DNA of 64,000 nt, from assembly GCA_022605955.1 (NCBI GenBank), contig JAKCOZ010000007.1:28923491-28987490 (forward strand), given 5' to 3'. Numbering within the stretch: position 1 is the stretch's first letter; each line of letters opens with the position of its first letter. The notes under the pieces are model-generated. The model did not search any database. It was not told the origin of the DNA and saw nothing but the letters and a program-made list of their open reading frames with translations. This document shows, one piece after another, positions 1 through 11,340 of the stretch. The position numbers were made by a program, and so were the translations under genes. The stretch comes from Rallus limicola (Eukaryota > Chordata > Aves > Gruiformes > Rallidae).

Positions 1-50
1 GTCTCCCCTCAGCCTCCTTTTCTCCAGGCTAAACAATCCCAGTAGAGTAT
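1..50 (-). mobile_element. CR1 LINE fragment, cut by the window edge
   Basis: The first ~40 bases read as the reverse complement of the CR1 3' region (the segment that in sense orientation encodes 'gttgtttagcctggagaag'). The piece continues left of the window. It lies in intron 1 of UTP23, antisense to the gene. Confidence 0.7.
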
Positions 51-1609
51 TGAGACATGACCTTAGCTGTGAAAGGTTTGGGAATCACGTTGATTCAGAC
101 TGTATTCCAGTCATGTCTAAGCATCATGTCTTCCTTCTTTCAGCAATACCTTCTGGTATTGACCTGTTTTCAACCAGGCTCATTTTCTCTGCTGTCAGAA
201 TGCTCGGTTGGTGAGGAAACACCTCAGTGGAGTGACCAAAGCTTCCCTGAGGAAATGAGCTGGCTCACTAAGCATTTCCAAAAGTACAGGCTCAGGTCTC
301 CACAAAGACTGTCCTCAAAGGCTAAGTTTTCTTCTTTGGAAAGAAAAATAGTTTTATATAATATCTTGCAGTTATTTTGGAGATAATTGTAAGCAAGTTC
401 CAGAGAGGTTTTTTTGTACTTACTTTTGATTCATCACCACAGAACCATATCCTTGAACCTGTATTTCAAGCCCATATGTTCCTACCACTGTCCACATGTA
501 ATGGCTCAGTAGCAGGAGTTAGGTTTCATCTCCTGTTCATTTCTGAGTGTCTAAGCTAGTATCCTCATAAATTGCTATGCTGTCCTGTGTGAACGGCTGC
601 TCCAGGTGCTGCTGAAAGGAGGATTTTTAGGTTTGCATTTTATTTTCTAACTGGAATGTTGTGAAGCCATAAATTGCCAGATTTTTAACCATATGGACAG
701 TCTTTTGTCTTTTTGTTTTGCTTGAGGCAGTTGGATTATGATAGCAAGTTTGAAGGAGGGTGATGGATACTAATAGTGTTTGACTTGCATGTGGTGATTC
801 ATCAGTTTGTGCTAATTCAAGTCATTTTATTTGTGAAGGAGTAGCATATCTGCTAGGAGATATCCAGACATAAATGTAAGGACTTGGCATTGTCACCATA
901 CAAAATACTTTAAAATCCATTTAGTATAAGGTACAGTTGCTACTGGCTAATCTTGTTTGGAATGGAGGAAGTCTTGCTGAAGTCAAGGGTTACTTGAGGA
1001 TGGGCTTCTGCCTTCAAATTAGTGGGTCCTATTTACAAATCACAGAGCCTGAACAACTGGGCATCGACGTCCTGGAGCGTGTGCAGAGAAGGGCAACCAG
1101 GCTGGTGAAGGGTCTGGAGGAAGAATCTTATGAGGTGCCACCGAGGGAGCTGGAGATATTTAGTCTTGAGAAGAGGAGGCTGAGTGGGGACCTTATCACC
1201 ACCTACAACTACCTGAAAGGAGGTTGTAGAGCGGTGGGCGGTGGTCTCTTCAGCTAGGTGACAGGAGATAGGACGAGGGGGAATGGCACAAAGCTGCACC
1301 AGGGCAGGGTCAGATTAAATGTTAGAAAAATTTTTCACTGAAAGAGTTGTCAGAGCCTGGAACAGGCTGCCCAGGGACGGGGTTGAGTCACCATCCCTGC
1401 ATGTGTTTAAAAGACGGGTAGATGAAGTACTTCGAGATACGGTTTAGCATAGGACAGGTACAGTTGGACTCAATCTTAAAGGTCTTTTCCAACCTTGTGA
1501 TTCTTTGATTCATTGCTTGTTCCTCAGTAACTCACGTCAGCCTATTGCTGTGATAAAGGATATGTAGTTACTTTCTCACTGAGACATCACTGTTCCTTTT
1601 GCTCCTCAG
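51..1609 (+). other. UTP23: UTP23 intron 1 (3' part)
   Basis: Intron sequence leading to the acceptor at 1607-1609 (pyrimidine run 'ttccttttgctcctcag'). Apart from the CR1 copies at 1-50 and 1055-1515 I see no gene. The codons for the first ~63 residues of UTP23 are not present here and must lie left of the window. Confidence 0.8.
1055..1515 (+). mobile_element. CR1 LINE 3' end
   Basis: Sense-oriented, 5'-truncated CR1 copy. It holds the usual run of CR1 landmarks: 'cctggagcgtgtgcagag', 'aacaggctgcccaggga', then 'ttggactcaat' and a tail 'ccaaccttgtgattctttg'. Its best relatives in the window are the copies at 45.65 kb and 59.74 kb. It lies in intron 1 of UTP23. The left edge is approximate. 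Confidence 0.9.
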
Positions 1610-1784
1610 ATGTGTTCTTAAAGAGCTGGAATCATTGGGGAAAGCACTGTATGGAGCAAAATTAATTGCCCAAAGATTTCAACTTCGAAACTGTTCTCAC
1701 CACAAGGATCCTGTGAGTGGTTTGGCCTGTTTACTTTCCATGATTGAAGAAGGCAACCCTCATCACTACTTTATCGCTACACAG
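1610..1784 (+). CDS. UTP23: UTP23 coding exon 2
   Basis: 175 bp, flanked by the acceptor 'ctcctcag' (1602-1609) and donor 'gtaaatg' at 1785. The first base completes an Arg codon begun in the missing exon 1. It then encodes 58 residues from CVLKELESLG to PHHYFIATQ, closely matching human UTP23 (CVLKELETLG, PHHYFVATQ). The exon ends in phase 0. Confidence 0.96.
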
Positions 1785-3013
1785 GTAAATGCTCATGGGA
1801 AACATAGCTTCATTTTATTTGAAGTGATCCTTTGATACCTAAGGATAAGGTAACCTACAGAAACCTCAATTACGAGATTTTTAAATAGATTGTAGGAATT
1901 ACTCTTAATGATATTTCTTAATTATGAAGTGGACAATCTTTTGCCTTACTTGAACAACTGAGTTCTTTTAACCAGGAGGTTATTGCTTAGTTTGTCGGAA
2001 AATGTAGAAAACAATACTGACTACCTATTGACATGTAGAAAAACAGTTTATGAAGGTTAATTTGCATATTGCTGTGTGCATTTCCTGCCCAGAACTGTTT
2101 TGCAAACTAGTCTGAGAAGTGAAATTAAGCATTAAATAACCAGGTAACTTCAACTTTAAGAAATTTTGGAGGTTTTAAAAAAAAGAATAAAGGTCACGTA
2201 CAAATAAGAAAGGCAGGTTTTTCTTCAGGTCTGTTATTGGAACATATGTGACCATATGCAGTCAAGCTCTATATTGTTATAGGATACAAGGAGTTTAAAA
2301 TTACTTGTTACAGAAGAAATGATCTGCTTCTTGTTGTGTACTACGTATCAAAGCCCTGGGACTTTTTCCTCAAAAAATACATGTATGCTTCCACATGCAT
2401 GAAAAAATAAAACCTCAATAAATTTTGCATCAGAAGTACAGCTAATCAGAAGCAGCAAAATTGAAATTCAAATTGCTCTGAAAGGCACTGCCAGGTATAT
2501 CTGCTAGATTAAGTTTCTTATCTTTTTCATGATGTAAATTATCTCCATATTCTGATTTAAAAGTGGGTGCACTTGAATTGCAAATACAGTTTAATCCCAA
2601 AATATTGACTAAAGTATTAAATTTTACAGGACCAGGATTTAGCAAACAAAGTGAAAAAGAAGGCTGGTGTTCCTCTCCTCTTTATTATTCAGAACACTAT
2701 GGTGCTAGACAAACCTTCTCCTAAATCTTTGGCATTTGTTCAAAAGTTGCAGACAGATCAGCTTGTTCCAGAGCACCAAAAACAAAGTATTGTGCAGCTT
2801 AAAGAAAAAACAGGACTAGCAGAGCAACAAGGTGAAAGGAGAAGAAAACGGAAAAAAGCCGGGGGCCCAAATCCTCTCAGCTGTCTGAAGAAGAAAAAGA
2901 AGACACAAGGGGGTCAGGAGCCTTCTGCTGAAAAGAAGAAAAGAAGAAAAAGAAAGCGAAATAGGGTTAAAGCAGAAGCCCTGCAGTCAGTGCAGAAGAA
3001 TGAAGAAGAATAA
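1610..3013 (+). CDS. UTP23: UTP23, small-subunit processome factor (3' two coding exons; 5' exon outside window)
   Basis: Coding exons 1610-1784 and 2630-3013, joined across a GT-AG intron, give about 186 C-terminal residues of UTP23. With the missing first exon (~63 residues in human) the length would be ~249, as in human. UTP23 acts in the nucleolus in the SSU processome: it helps 18S rRNA maturation and release of the snR30/U17 snoRNA, and belongs to the FCF1/UTP23 PIN-domain family (family knowledge). Visible: the rest of the PIN-like fold, with Cys/His residues (RC near the exon start, NC-x-H, then AC) that fit the family's zinc knuckle, then the conserved GPNPLSCLKKKKK-type motif and a strongly basic Lys/Arg-rich tail typical of rRNA-binding nucleolar proteins. 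No frameshift or stop is seen. It converges with RAD21, as in human. Confidence 0.95.
1785..2629 (+). other. UTP23: UTP23 intron 2
   Basis: 845-bp GT-AG intron, AT-rich, ending 'attttacag'. I see no repeat or second gene in it. Confidence 0.9.
2630..3013 (+). CDS. UTP23: UTP23 last coding exon
   Basis: 384 bp, 127 residues plus TAA. It starts DQDLANKVKKKAGVP, the counterpart of human DQNLSVKVKKKPGVP, and contains LLFIIQNTMVLDKPSPK and the family motif GPNPLSCLKKKKK at about 2865-2903. The C-terminal third is Lys/Arg/Glu rich and low in complexity, as expected for this family. Confidence 0.97.
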   Translation, partial: DQDLANKVKKKAGVPLLFIIQNTMVLDKPSPKSLAFVQKLQTDQLVPEHQKQSIVQLKEKTGLAEQQGERRRKRKKAGGPNPLSCLKKKKKTQGGQEPSAEKKKRRKRKRNRVKAEALQSVQKNEEE

Positions 3014-3128
3014 ACCCATCTTGGTAAACAATGCAGGACTTGAGCTTTTTTTGAACTTTGTAGAAAGACAGATTAATATGCAGTCATGTGAAATCAAATT
3101 ATTATTAAAGTTTATTTTCATGAGGTGG
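3014..3128 (+). promoter_or_regulatory. UTP23: UTP23 3' UTR with likely poly(A) signal
   Basis: An ATTAAA hexamer at 3104-3109, followed by T- and GT-rich sequence, is the nearest plausible polyadenylation signal. It would give a short ~115-nt 3' UTR. A later site cannot be excluded. Confidence 0.45.
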
Positions 3129-3423
3129 GGCTGCTTATTACTGCATCTTAACATTTGCAGGTTATCATCCTAATAATTTATTCTGTTGTGTAATAATGGG
3201 TGTTTGTGACAAAATGTTTAGGAACCCTCATGTTGTGGTATTCTCTCCAGCATCTTGATTCCTGCCAGAGAGTTCACATGATCAGTAGCAATCTTTTAGA
3301 AATAGTTCCTGGGTTTCATCTGGGTTTTGGTGGGATACTAGACACCTTCCTAAATCTAGGTTGCTATTCTTACTAATTGACAGTTCTGTTACAGAATGTG
3401 GAATTGATTTAAAGAGCTTAGAA

Positions 3424-3777
3424 GAAAGCTTTGGGGGGACCTTAAGCAGCCTTCCAATACCTGAAAGTTGTCTTAGAGGAAAGCTGGGGAAGAACTGTTC
3501 ATGAGGGCATGTAGCAATAGGACTAGGGGTAAGTTTTAAACTTGAAAAGGGGATATTTAGGTTGGATATTAGGGAAAAATTCTTCAATAGGAGGGTGGTA
3601 GATCACTGGAACAGGTTGCCCAGAGAGGTAGTGGAGGCCCCATCCCTGGAGATATTCAAGGTCAGGCTTGATGGGGCTCTGAGCAACCTGATCTAGTGAA
3701 GATGTCCCTGCTTACTGCATGAGCTTGACTAGATGACCTTTTAAGGTCCCTTCCAACCTATCACATTCTATGATTCT
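3424..3777 (+). mobile_element. CR1 LINE 3' end
   Basis: Sense CR1 tail: 'aacaggttgcccagagaggt', 'gatattcaaggtcaggctt', 'gagcaacctgatctagtg', 'cttgactagatgacctttta' and a terminal 'cattctatgattctt'. Separated from the UTP23 end by ~300 bp of plain sequence (3129-3423). Confidence 0.93.
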
Positions 3778-5883
3778 TGGTATCTCATTTACCTGTATTG
3801 TTTGAATACAGAAGTTAATTCTCTTGCAAAGTGACCGGATGTCCTCAAGAAGTCCCTTCCCACCTAAATTATGTTGTAAACTCCATATGAGCTGATATGT
3901 CTGCTGTTCATGATCTGCATTTATTAAGGAGGTCCTGAAGGACACGTGTTTGTGTTGATATTCCTAGGCATCTGTAGCGTCTCTGTGCCTCTATTTGATT
4001 CTTCCTTTTCAGATAGGAAGTACGTAACCTGAAAATTCTAAATCAGCACTAACACTTAATGCCATCACTGCATGGCACAGGTGTGGAGCTGACGTACAGC
4101 CTGACATACAGACAGCTGACAGTGGTGGGACTTGAACCCTGTTGCACTTGTTTCGCTGTTCTGGAAGGTTGTGAAAGCACCAGAACTGGATTGGAGGAGG
4201 GAGCTGCCAGAAATGTTTTGAAGACCTCATTTTCTGGAGTAGCTCTTTCCCGTCCCTCACGTGTTTGGGGGCATTAGGAGGCAGAAGTGAGTGACTGAGG
4301 TGACATAATGCAGAGGTATGCAGTATAGTACATGCTTTGGCATAGGTGTGCTGTAACAGCATTCCCAGTCATTTCTTCCCAGACTTTGAACTTTTCTTGG
4401 TGCATTTCTACCTAGCCGAGATTTTATTCTTAAAAGGAAAGCTTTCTGTTTCATCACCTACATGACTTCAAGCTGTGTTTTTTAAACAGTCTTTCAACCT
4501 ATATATATTGTACAAAAAGTCTGCAAAGTAGTTCTCATATTAGCATTTTCTGCATAGGTTTTTTAATGTCTGGGGCTATTATGTTAGCTTTCTGTTGGCT
4601 TTTCAGCCAGTGAAGAAAGTTGTTTTGTGGAGTTTGAGAAACCAGCTTCAGTGATGGGAGTTGGCCAGTCCTAGTGGAAACCTCAGAGTTCTTTCCCGAG
4701 GACCTGCTGACGTTTCCTCTGGCTGGCACAGGAGAGGTTCTGCAGCGTGCTCTGTGCTCACAGCAAGCTGTGCTGCTGCTGTACCCCAGGTCGGAGGTGT
4801 TCTCCCAGCACGGTTGGTGGGAGCAAACTGTGGCTTTGTTGTTTGTGTGAGACCACACACGCCTTGGGAACTGACTGCAAGACATGGAAGCTGCAAGGGT
4901 GCTGTACTGGAGGTGAAAGCTTTAATTAAAAATGAAACACAGTCATGCTCATGGTGGCATTGTACCTACATTGATTGCTAATAGTGACTCCTGAGGAGAA
5001 ATTTAATAACTCCTAGAAGTTCCTTAGTGCAACTTAGTTGTTTGGTGTATCTCACCTTTCTCAAGCTGTCATACTGCCTTCTTCACTTATTTGAGCACAG
5101 TGGCATGTTAATATAGTTTGGCTTCCTATTCCCCCTTTAATATTACCTGTATTTCTTCCCCCTCCCCAAACCCACCCACAGGAGCCACTGCTGTAAGTAG
5201 AGCTTGGAGCAGACAGCAGAGATGGTTCATCTTCAAAATCTCAGATTCTGAGTCAAAAGAATATTAAACCCCAGGAACATTGCTGTAGATACTGTTTTTA
5301 GAAATTGACCAGAAAACACACCCGAATTATTTACCATCCTCCCTTGCAGGGCTGTGGAACACAGAGCCTAATGATACTTTTTCTTGAAAGCTACAGAAAG
5401 ACAAAAAATAATTTCTGGGGGGGAAAAAAGGTATTTAATCAGTCCTCTAATGACCCCCACCTGAAGGAATTCAGTGTTTCCTTAGTATTTTGTTAACACA
5501 AACTGAGTCATGGTGTTGCTGCTGGGAAGAACTGGACTGAAAAGGGAGTGAGGTTTTCAGAGAAAAGCTGTAAAATTTGTCTGCAGCATAGCTGCCGCTC
5601 TCTTCCAGTGAGGTAATTTGACTTTCAGTTCTGGAAGAGGGCTTCTGCCCGGGCAGCAAGCAGAGGCAATCAGACCATGTGTTGTTAACATTTTGAAATT
5701 TGAAAAAAACCCAACCCAAAGCCCCTAGTTTCCAAGTAGAACCAGTCTGCTGGGCCAGAGCTGAGAGGCTAGTTTTGTAGCTCCATGAGGAGCCACGAGG
5801 CCAGCCCAGCTGGCACAGACAGGTGCTCTCCAGGCCAGTGCCCACCACCGTGGCTGCCAGGCTGCCAGTGCCCCCATCCTGAT
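3778..5883. other. Intergenic, no gene recognised
   Basis: About 2.1 kb between a CR1 tail and a solo LTR. Open frames of up to ~148 codons occur on both strands, but none resembles a known protein and they overlap one another. No RNA gene or repeat was recognised. Confidence 0.6.
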
Positions 5884-6258
5884 TGTCAGCTGGGATAGAG
5901 AAGCTGGGAGGCGACACAGCTGGGACATCTGACCCAAACTGCCAGAGGAGTGCTCTGTGCCATGATGTTATGCTTCAGATATAAGGGGGGAGCTGGCCAG
6001 AGAGGAAGGGCCACTGGTCAGGGATGGGCTGGGTGTCAGGCTCTGAGCGGTGAGCAAATGGCGTTGTGGATCACCCACTTTGTACAGTCTAAGTACTGTT
6101 GTTATTTCCCTCTCCCTTTGCTGTCCCAGGAAATTCTCCTTCTCCCAATCCCTGAGTTTTACCTTACTCTTCCACTTCTGCCCCCTCAATCCCATGGGGA
6201 GAAGGAGTGGGTAAGCAGCTAGTGGAGCTCAGCTGCCAGCAGGGGCTGGACCAGGACA
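5884..6258 (+). mobile_element. Solo LTR of an avian ERVL-type retrovirus, internally deleted
   Basis: From ~5900 the sequence follows the common avian ERVL LTR: an 'acagctgggacatctgaccc' block, then 'atgatgttatgcttcagata' containing a TATA-like 'gatataag' (5978-5985), a U3/R-type stretch, and the terminal 'gctggaccaggaca'. The 5' third is mostly missing: a short piece resembling the LTR start ('tgtcagctgggatagag') joins directly to the middle. No internal retroviral sequence follows. Left edge and deletion point are approximate, and no clear target duplication was found. Confidence 0.65.
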
Positions 6259-8734
6259 GCCGGTGGATGCTCTCTGCTCTTTCTCTGTGCTGCCTCTGCC
6301 TCCCAGGGTTTGCAGGAGGTGTAGCTGGCCCAGGCTACAAACTATGCAGGGGTCCCACTAATAACTCAGCAACAGAAGTCACTGGGGCATGCTTAGCACC
6401 ACTGCAGAAGTACCTGTAGCGGTAACATTGTAGCTCTCCAGCTCGGTGTTCTGCCCAAAGCCAAGGTGGCCAGTCCCACTCCCTTACTTACCAATAAATG
6501 GGCTGGAGGTCCGCCCACATCTCCAGTACAGACAGGCTTCCCAATGGGACTTTTCTTATAAAAACTAGGATTGTCTTGTCGTGTGTGTCCAAGGGGCTGG
6601 TTTTGGCTTTGAAACCACAGAAAGCCAGAGGTAAATTAAAACAGCATGAAGAAAAACTTCTTTGGAGCTATTGATTTCCCCTTTTCTCAGACAGGATAAA
6701 TACATACCCCGAGTCCTGGGCAGTACCCCACTAAATCCTTTTTTAAAAAGAGGAAAACGGCCAGGTTTGCACAGTACAATGTATGCAATGTGCAGAGTAA
6801 TAGAAGAAAACAACAATGCTTCAGCCACAGTCGGCAGAGCGTTAATGCTGAATTCAGGACAAGAGCTGCATCTACCAGCAGCAGAAGGTATTTACGCAGC
6901 CTGCCTGCCAATTCAATTGGCTGGATTTATACGTTGGTGTGATCCTGTATTGTACAATAAATCACTCCCTGAGCATCTGCTAACGACACTAAATAGATGA
7001 GTTAATTAGAAGCTTCTGGAACCCAGGATGTTTATGAATCATTAAAGTAAATATGAATATGGTATGACTTGGAGAATAAATACGTTCTGGTGGTGAAAGG
7101 AAAATAGGATGTCCAGAGCAGTCCTGCTCATTTGTTTTCACCTACGCTGATACGGTGTGAATGACTTCTCTATCAGCTTTAGAGTGTTCCTGTAGTTTCT
7201 TGAACATGTCCTGTCAGAGACAAGATGAAGAACGTCGGAACAATACCATTATTTATACTCGCTGCATCTTTCACACAGAAGCTTCACAAGCAGCTACTGT
7301 ATATTTCATACCTCTGTGTGGGCGTAATGTCTCACACGGGGAGCAGCCAGAGATATGGGGAATGAACAAATAAGAGCCCCAGCAGGTCTTATCAATTACA
7401 ATTTTGTGGAAAAAGATTGCAGTGTATCGAGAGAGAATGACAGAAAGTGAAAGTTTTCATGCCCAGAGAGTCGGGAGCGAGAGAGGGAGACTGCACTTTG
7501 TGATTTAGGAATGGCCTAAGTAATGCCGGGAGAGGAGGTTGTGATGTATTTCTGATAATTATTATGTCTGTGCACTCAGAGCCCCGAATTTGTCTTGGAG
7601 AGCTCAGCTGTCTGCCCACGGAAGCAGTCATTTTGCAAAAGTTGCCTCGGCTTGTTAGAGAGGAGACGGGCTGGGCTCTCTCCGGGGGACTTTATTTTCT
7701 GATTTCTTCTCCTGCCGCTGAGAGGGAGAGCGTGCAGCTGCGCTCTCTGCACGGATACCGGGAAACAACGAAGCTGCTAACAAGGGGCCAATCACAAACA
7801 ACCCAGAGCCAAGCTGGAGGAGGAAAAGAGACAGTAGATTAGTCACTGGGATTTAAAAGAAACCGAGGAAAAGAGAAAAAAAAATATGTAAGAGTTTTTC
7901 TGGGTGTTAACCGGTGGAAAGAATTGGTCAGTAGTGAAAGGTGAACCAGAAATGGCTTAGCTGTCAAGGAGAGTAGGGAACAGAATAATAAACCATAAAC
8001 AAATAACAATTAAAAAATTATTTCTAATTCCCTTAAGAAAGCTTCATGGCCCTTTCTGACTCAGTTTCTGCTTTTTCACACCCTTTTCAAACAGATCCTG
8101 CACTGATAGCCCCAGACTTCCTGCAGAATGTAGGTGTCACGATGCCAAACGCTGCTTGTCTTCATGGCTTTGCAGTATTACACGCTTTGCAGCACTGGCA
8201 GGTTTGCAGCCAAATCCTTCTGTGGAGCTCGCCTGACGCTGTGCATGGCTCACTGCCCAGCATGCAGATCCTATGGCCAGGAGCAACCTTATTCCTGCCA
8301 TTATTGATAGGGTGAATCTGTGTCATTAATTGCTCCTGAGGGTTCTCGCAGCAACAGCCTGGGGTAGACTGCAGCTCATCCTGTGGAAACCATGACCCAA
8401 AATGTGGCATGGGATTCTTTTTAGTCTAATCTCCTTCCAGGAGCTGAGTAGGGGACTTCAAAGTTTCTTGTCGCAGTCTTGACTTCTAGTTGATCCAGAA
8501 TGATCTTTCTGCCATGTTCTTTCCTCTGGGGCCAAAGATGCTACTGATTTGACTCTTCAGGGCGGTTACTTTCTCAGACTGTCTTGGAGAAAGACTATGG
8601 AAATTTTTCACTTTGTGAATTGGCACCCATCTCCACAGGCAGGTTTTCAGAAAAAATTGGGAGAGCAGTTTTCTAGAATTCCTGGCTTCTTCTTTTCACC
8701 CCGACCTCTCTGTCAGTTCCTAAGAATACTAGCA
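6259..8734. other. Intergenic, with candidate conserved noncoding blocks
   Basis: No gene or young repeat. Two stretches, about 6770-7015 and 7560-7860, are compositionally dense, free of recognisable repeats and rich in homeobox-like TAAT and CCAAT/forkhead-like motifs (for example 'ggggccaatcacaaacaac' near 7786). This look is typical of conserved enhancers, but conservation cannot be judged from one sequence. Confidence 0.35.
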
Positions 8735-9240
8735 GAGTTGTTCCAGGATGGTCCAAAAATCTGTCTAGCCCAGCATCATACCTCTAATAGCAGATGAAAG
8801 CTGTTTCTCAGGAACAGGATGAAAATAGCCAAAACATTTTTGGTGCTTCCCCAGACAACTTTCCAACTTTCTGACAATTTGTTAGGGAGTTCCTGACCCA
8901 GGAAAAATATTTTGTTTTTAATAGCACACAGTGATTTTCTGTTTCACTAATTTGTCCAGTCTGTCCTTGAGACCATGCAAACTTAAAGCCTCTAATTTTC
9001 CGTGGTAAGGAGCTTGAAGTTGAACACATCTTATGAAAAATGCTTTCAGTGTCTGTTTTGAATGTAGTGCCTACCAGCTAACCCTTGTAGTGGATGAAAC
9101 ATCAAGCAGTCATTCCTTAGCCATCCCTCCCATGCTGCTCGTGACTGCATAAGACCTCTGTGATATCTTCCTTCAGTCATCTCTTTTCCAGGCTGAAGTG
9201 TCTTCTGGAGCACCTAACAGCAGCAGCTAACAGGAAACCA
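8735..9240 (-). mobile_element. Ancient CR1-like LINE relic
   Basis: The stretch keeps, in order and on the - strand, weak versions of blocks seen in old amniote CR1 families: 'gtctagcccagcatc' near 8763, 'cagtgtctgttttgaatgta' near 9048, and 'cagtcatctcttttccaggctgaagt' near 9174. Divergence is much greater than in the other CR1 copies here, which suggests an insertion that predates birds. Boundaries are approximate. Confidence 0.6.
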
Positions 9241-9654
9241 GATTTTAACCTATTCAAGCCTGCTTGAGAAGACCAGTGTCTCTGCTTTCTGCTGGACATT
9301 CTTCAAAGAAGAGTGTGGGCAAGAAGAGTCTTGTGAGAAAAGGAGCAGGACAGGAACTCTGCATTCATTGGTTTGTCACCCACTCCGCAGGTGCCTGAGC
9401 TAACTGCCATTGCCCTTGCACGTGTCTTGGCTTCTTGCCTGTGGAGTGATGGTGTTAATACTTCCCTGATCTCCCCAGCTCTTCAGAAGTTTAGATCACT
9501 GTAATGCCCAAGTCAGCTGGCTACTGTACTGACACTCTTGTAAGAGCCTAGTCTTTGCCCGATACACAATAAACCCTAAATAAAACTCAGCTGTACATGA
9601 CATGGTTGCAACATTGTACCTTAAAATTAAGATGTAAATGATAATTTGAATAAA

Positions 9655-11340
9655 ATAGAATCAGAACAGGCCCGGAAGGAGACCTCAAGAGATCACCTGG
9701 TCCAACATTTCATGGGAAAGGGAGCCTAGGTGGACAAGATCTAGCACCCTGTTCAATCACTTCTTGAAAACCTCCAGCAATGGGGACTCCTCCATGTTCC
9801 TGGGGAGGTTGTTCCACTGATTGTTCTTGTTATAAAAAAAATTCTTTCTTCTGGTCATATGAAAACTCTGCCAGTGCAACTTGTTCCCATTGCCTCTTGT
9901 CTTCTCCAAGTGGCTCCTTGCAAAGAGAGTCCCTGTCCTCTTTGCACCCACAATGATTAGGTCACCCTGAGCCTTCTCCAGGGAAAAAGACCTAAGTCTT
10001 TTAGTCTTCCCTCACAGGGCAGGTTCTCCAGCACAGTGATCATCTTTCTGGTTCTCCTTTGGACCTTCTCCAGTCTTTCCACACCTTTCTTGAATTGCAG
10101 GGGCCAGAACGGGACACAATACTCCAGGTATGGCCTGACAAGGGCTGAGTAAAGTGGGATGATCACATCTCTACTGCTGCCAGTAATGCTGCTGCGGACG
10201 CAGCCCAGGATCCAATTGACCTTCATTGTTGCAGCAGTACAGTGCTGACTCCTGTTCAGCTTGTTGCCCACCAGGACCCCCAGGTGCCTTTCAGCAATGC
10301 TGCTCCCCAGCCACACCCATCTTAGACTGTACTGGGCTTTTTGGTTATTTTGTCCCAGGTGCAGGACCTTGTGCTTGTTTTTGTTTAATTTCATGCAGTT
10401 CTTGCCAGCCCACTCTTTCCACGTGTCCAGGTCTCTCTGTGTGATGGCTCTCCCCTCTGATGTGTCTGCTGCACCACCCACTTTGGTGTCATCAGCTGAC
10501 TTGGTGAGGTTGCTTTCAATCCCATTATCCAGATAATTTATGAAGATGTTGAAGAATTTGAGGCCCAGTATCAGTCCCTGGGGGAACACCACTTGTGATG
10601 GCCTATGGCCTAAGTGCAAACCACTGAGTGCAGCCTGTTAGCCGATTCTCTAGAATCTCACAGACCACCCACCCAACCTCTACCTTGCCCGTTTGTCCAG
10701 AAGACTGTGGGAAATGGCATTGAACATTTTGCTCAAGTCCAGGCAAACAACACCTAATGGTTTCACATGTTGAGAGATGTAATTTTGTCACAGAAGCCGA
10801 TTGGGATGGTCTGGCACAACTTGGCTGTGGTAAATCTGTGCTGGCTTTTCCCCATCTCACGCTTCATTTGATATTGATGCTTTCTCGGCGGACTTGTTCT
10901 GTTACTTTCCCAGGGACTGAAGTAAGACTCATGGGCCTGCAGTTACCTGGATCCTCTTTTGGGCCTTTCTTGTGTGTGGGTATAGCATTTGCTCTCATCC
11001 AGTCATCAGGGACATCTCCCTATCTCCCTGACTTTTCCTATACTACAGACAGAGGCGTTTCACTGAGTAGTAACTCTTTTCCCTGCCCTGTTTAGCAATG
11101 GTCCTGTGCCTTCCCTATGCTTCTGCTCACTGCTCACGTATCTGAAGAGCTATTTCTTGGTGTTCGTGATATCTTTGGCCTATTTCAGTTCTAGTTGAGC
11201 CTTAACCTTCCTGACTGCCTCTCTACATGCCCTAGCAAGGCTTTTGTAGTCCTCAGTGGCTATATGGCTGCATTTCCATAGCTGGACTATTCCCCCAAGC
11301 CCAGTGACTGCATTTCTATCCCACTTCTAGACCTCAGCTC
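9655..11340 (-). mobile_element. CR1 LINE, 1.7 kb, with part of the ORF2 reverse transcriptase
   Basis: Antisense CR1 copy beginning at its 3' end ('agaatcagaacaggcccgg') and running through the 3' UTR into the C-terminal half of ORF2. It is by far the longest CR1 in the window, but still 5' truncated. The right edge is uncertain because similarity fades near the end. Confidence 0.9.
9957..10619 (-). pseudogene. CR1 ORF2 reverse transcriptase remnant
   Basis: A 220-codon open stretch on the - strand reads as the C-terminal part of a CR1 reverse transcriptase: an upstream QGLILGLKFFNIFINYLD segment, then SADDTKVGG where functional CR1 elements have F/Y-ADD, then QRDLDTWKEWAGKNCMKLN and the thumb-like region ending in VQRRTRKM. 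The aromatic residue before ADD is Ser, and the endonuclease and N-terminal RT are missing. This is a dead fragment, not a host gene. Confidence 0.85.
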
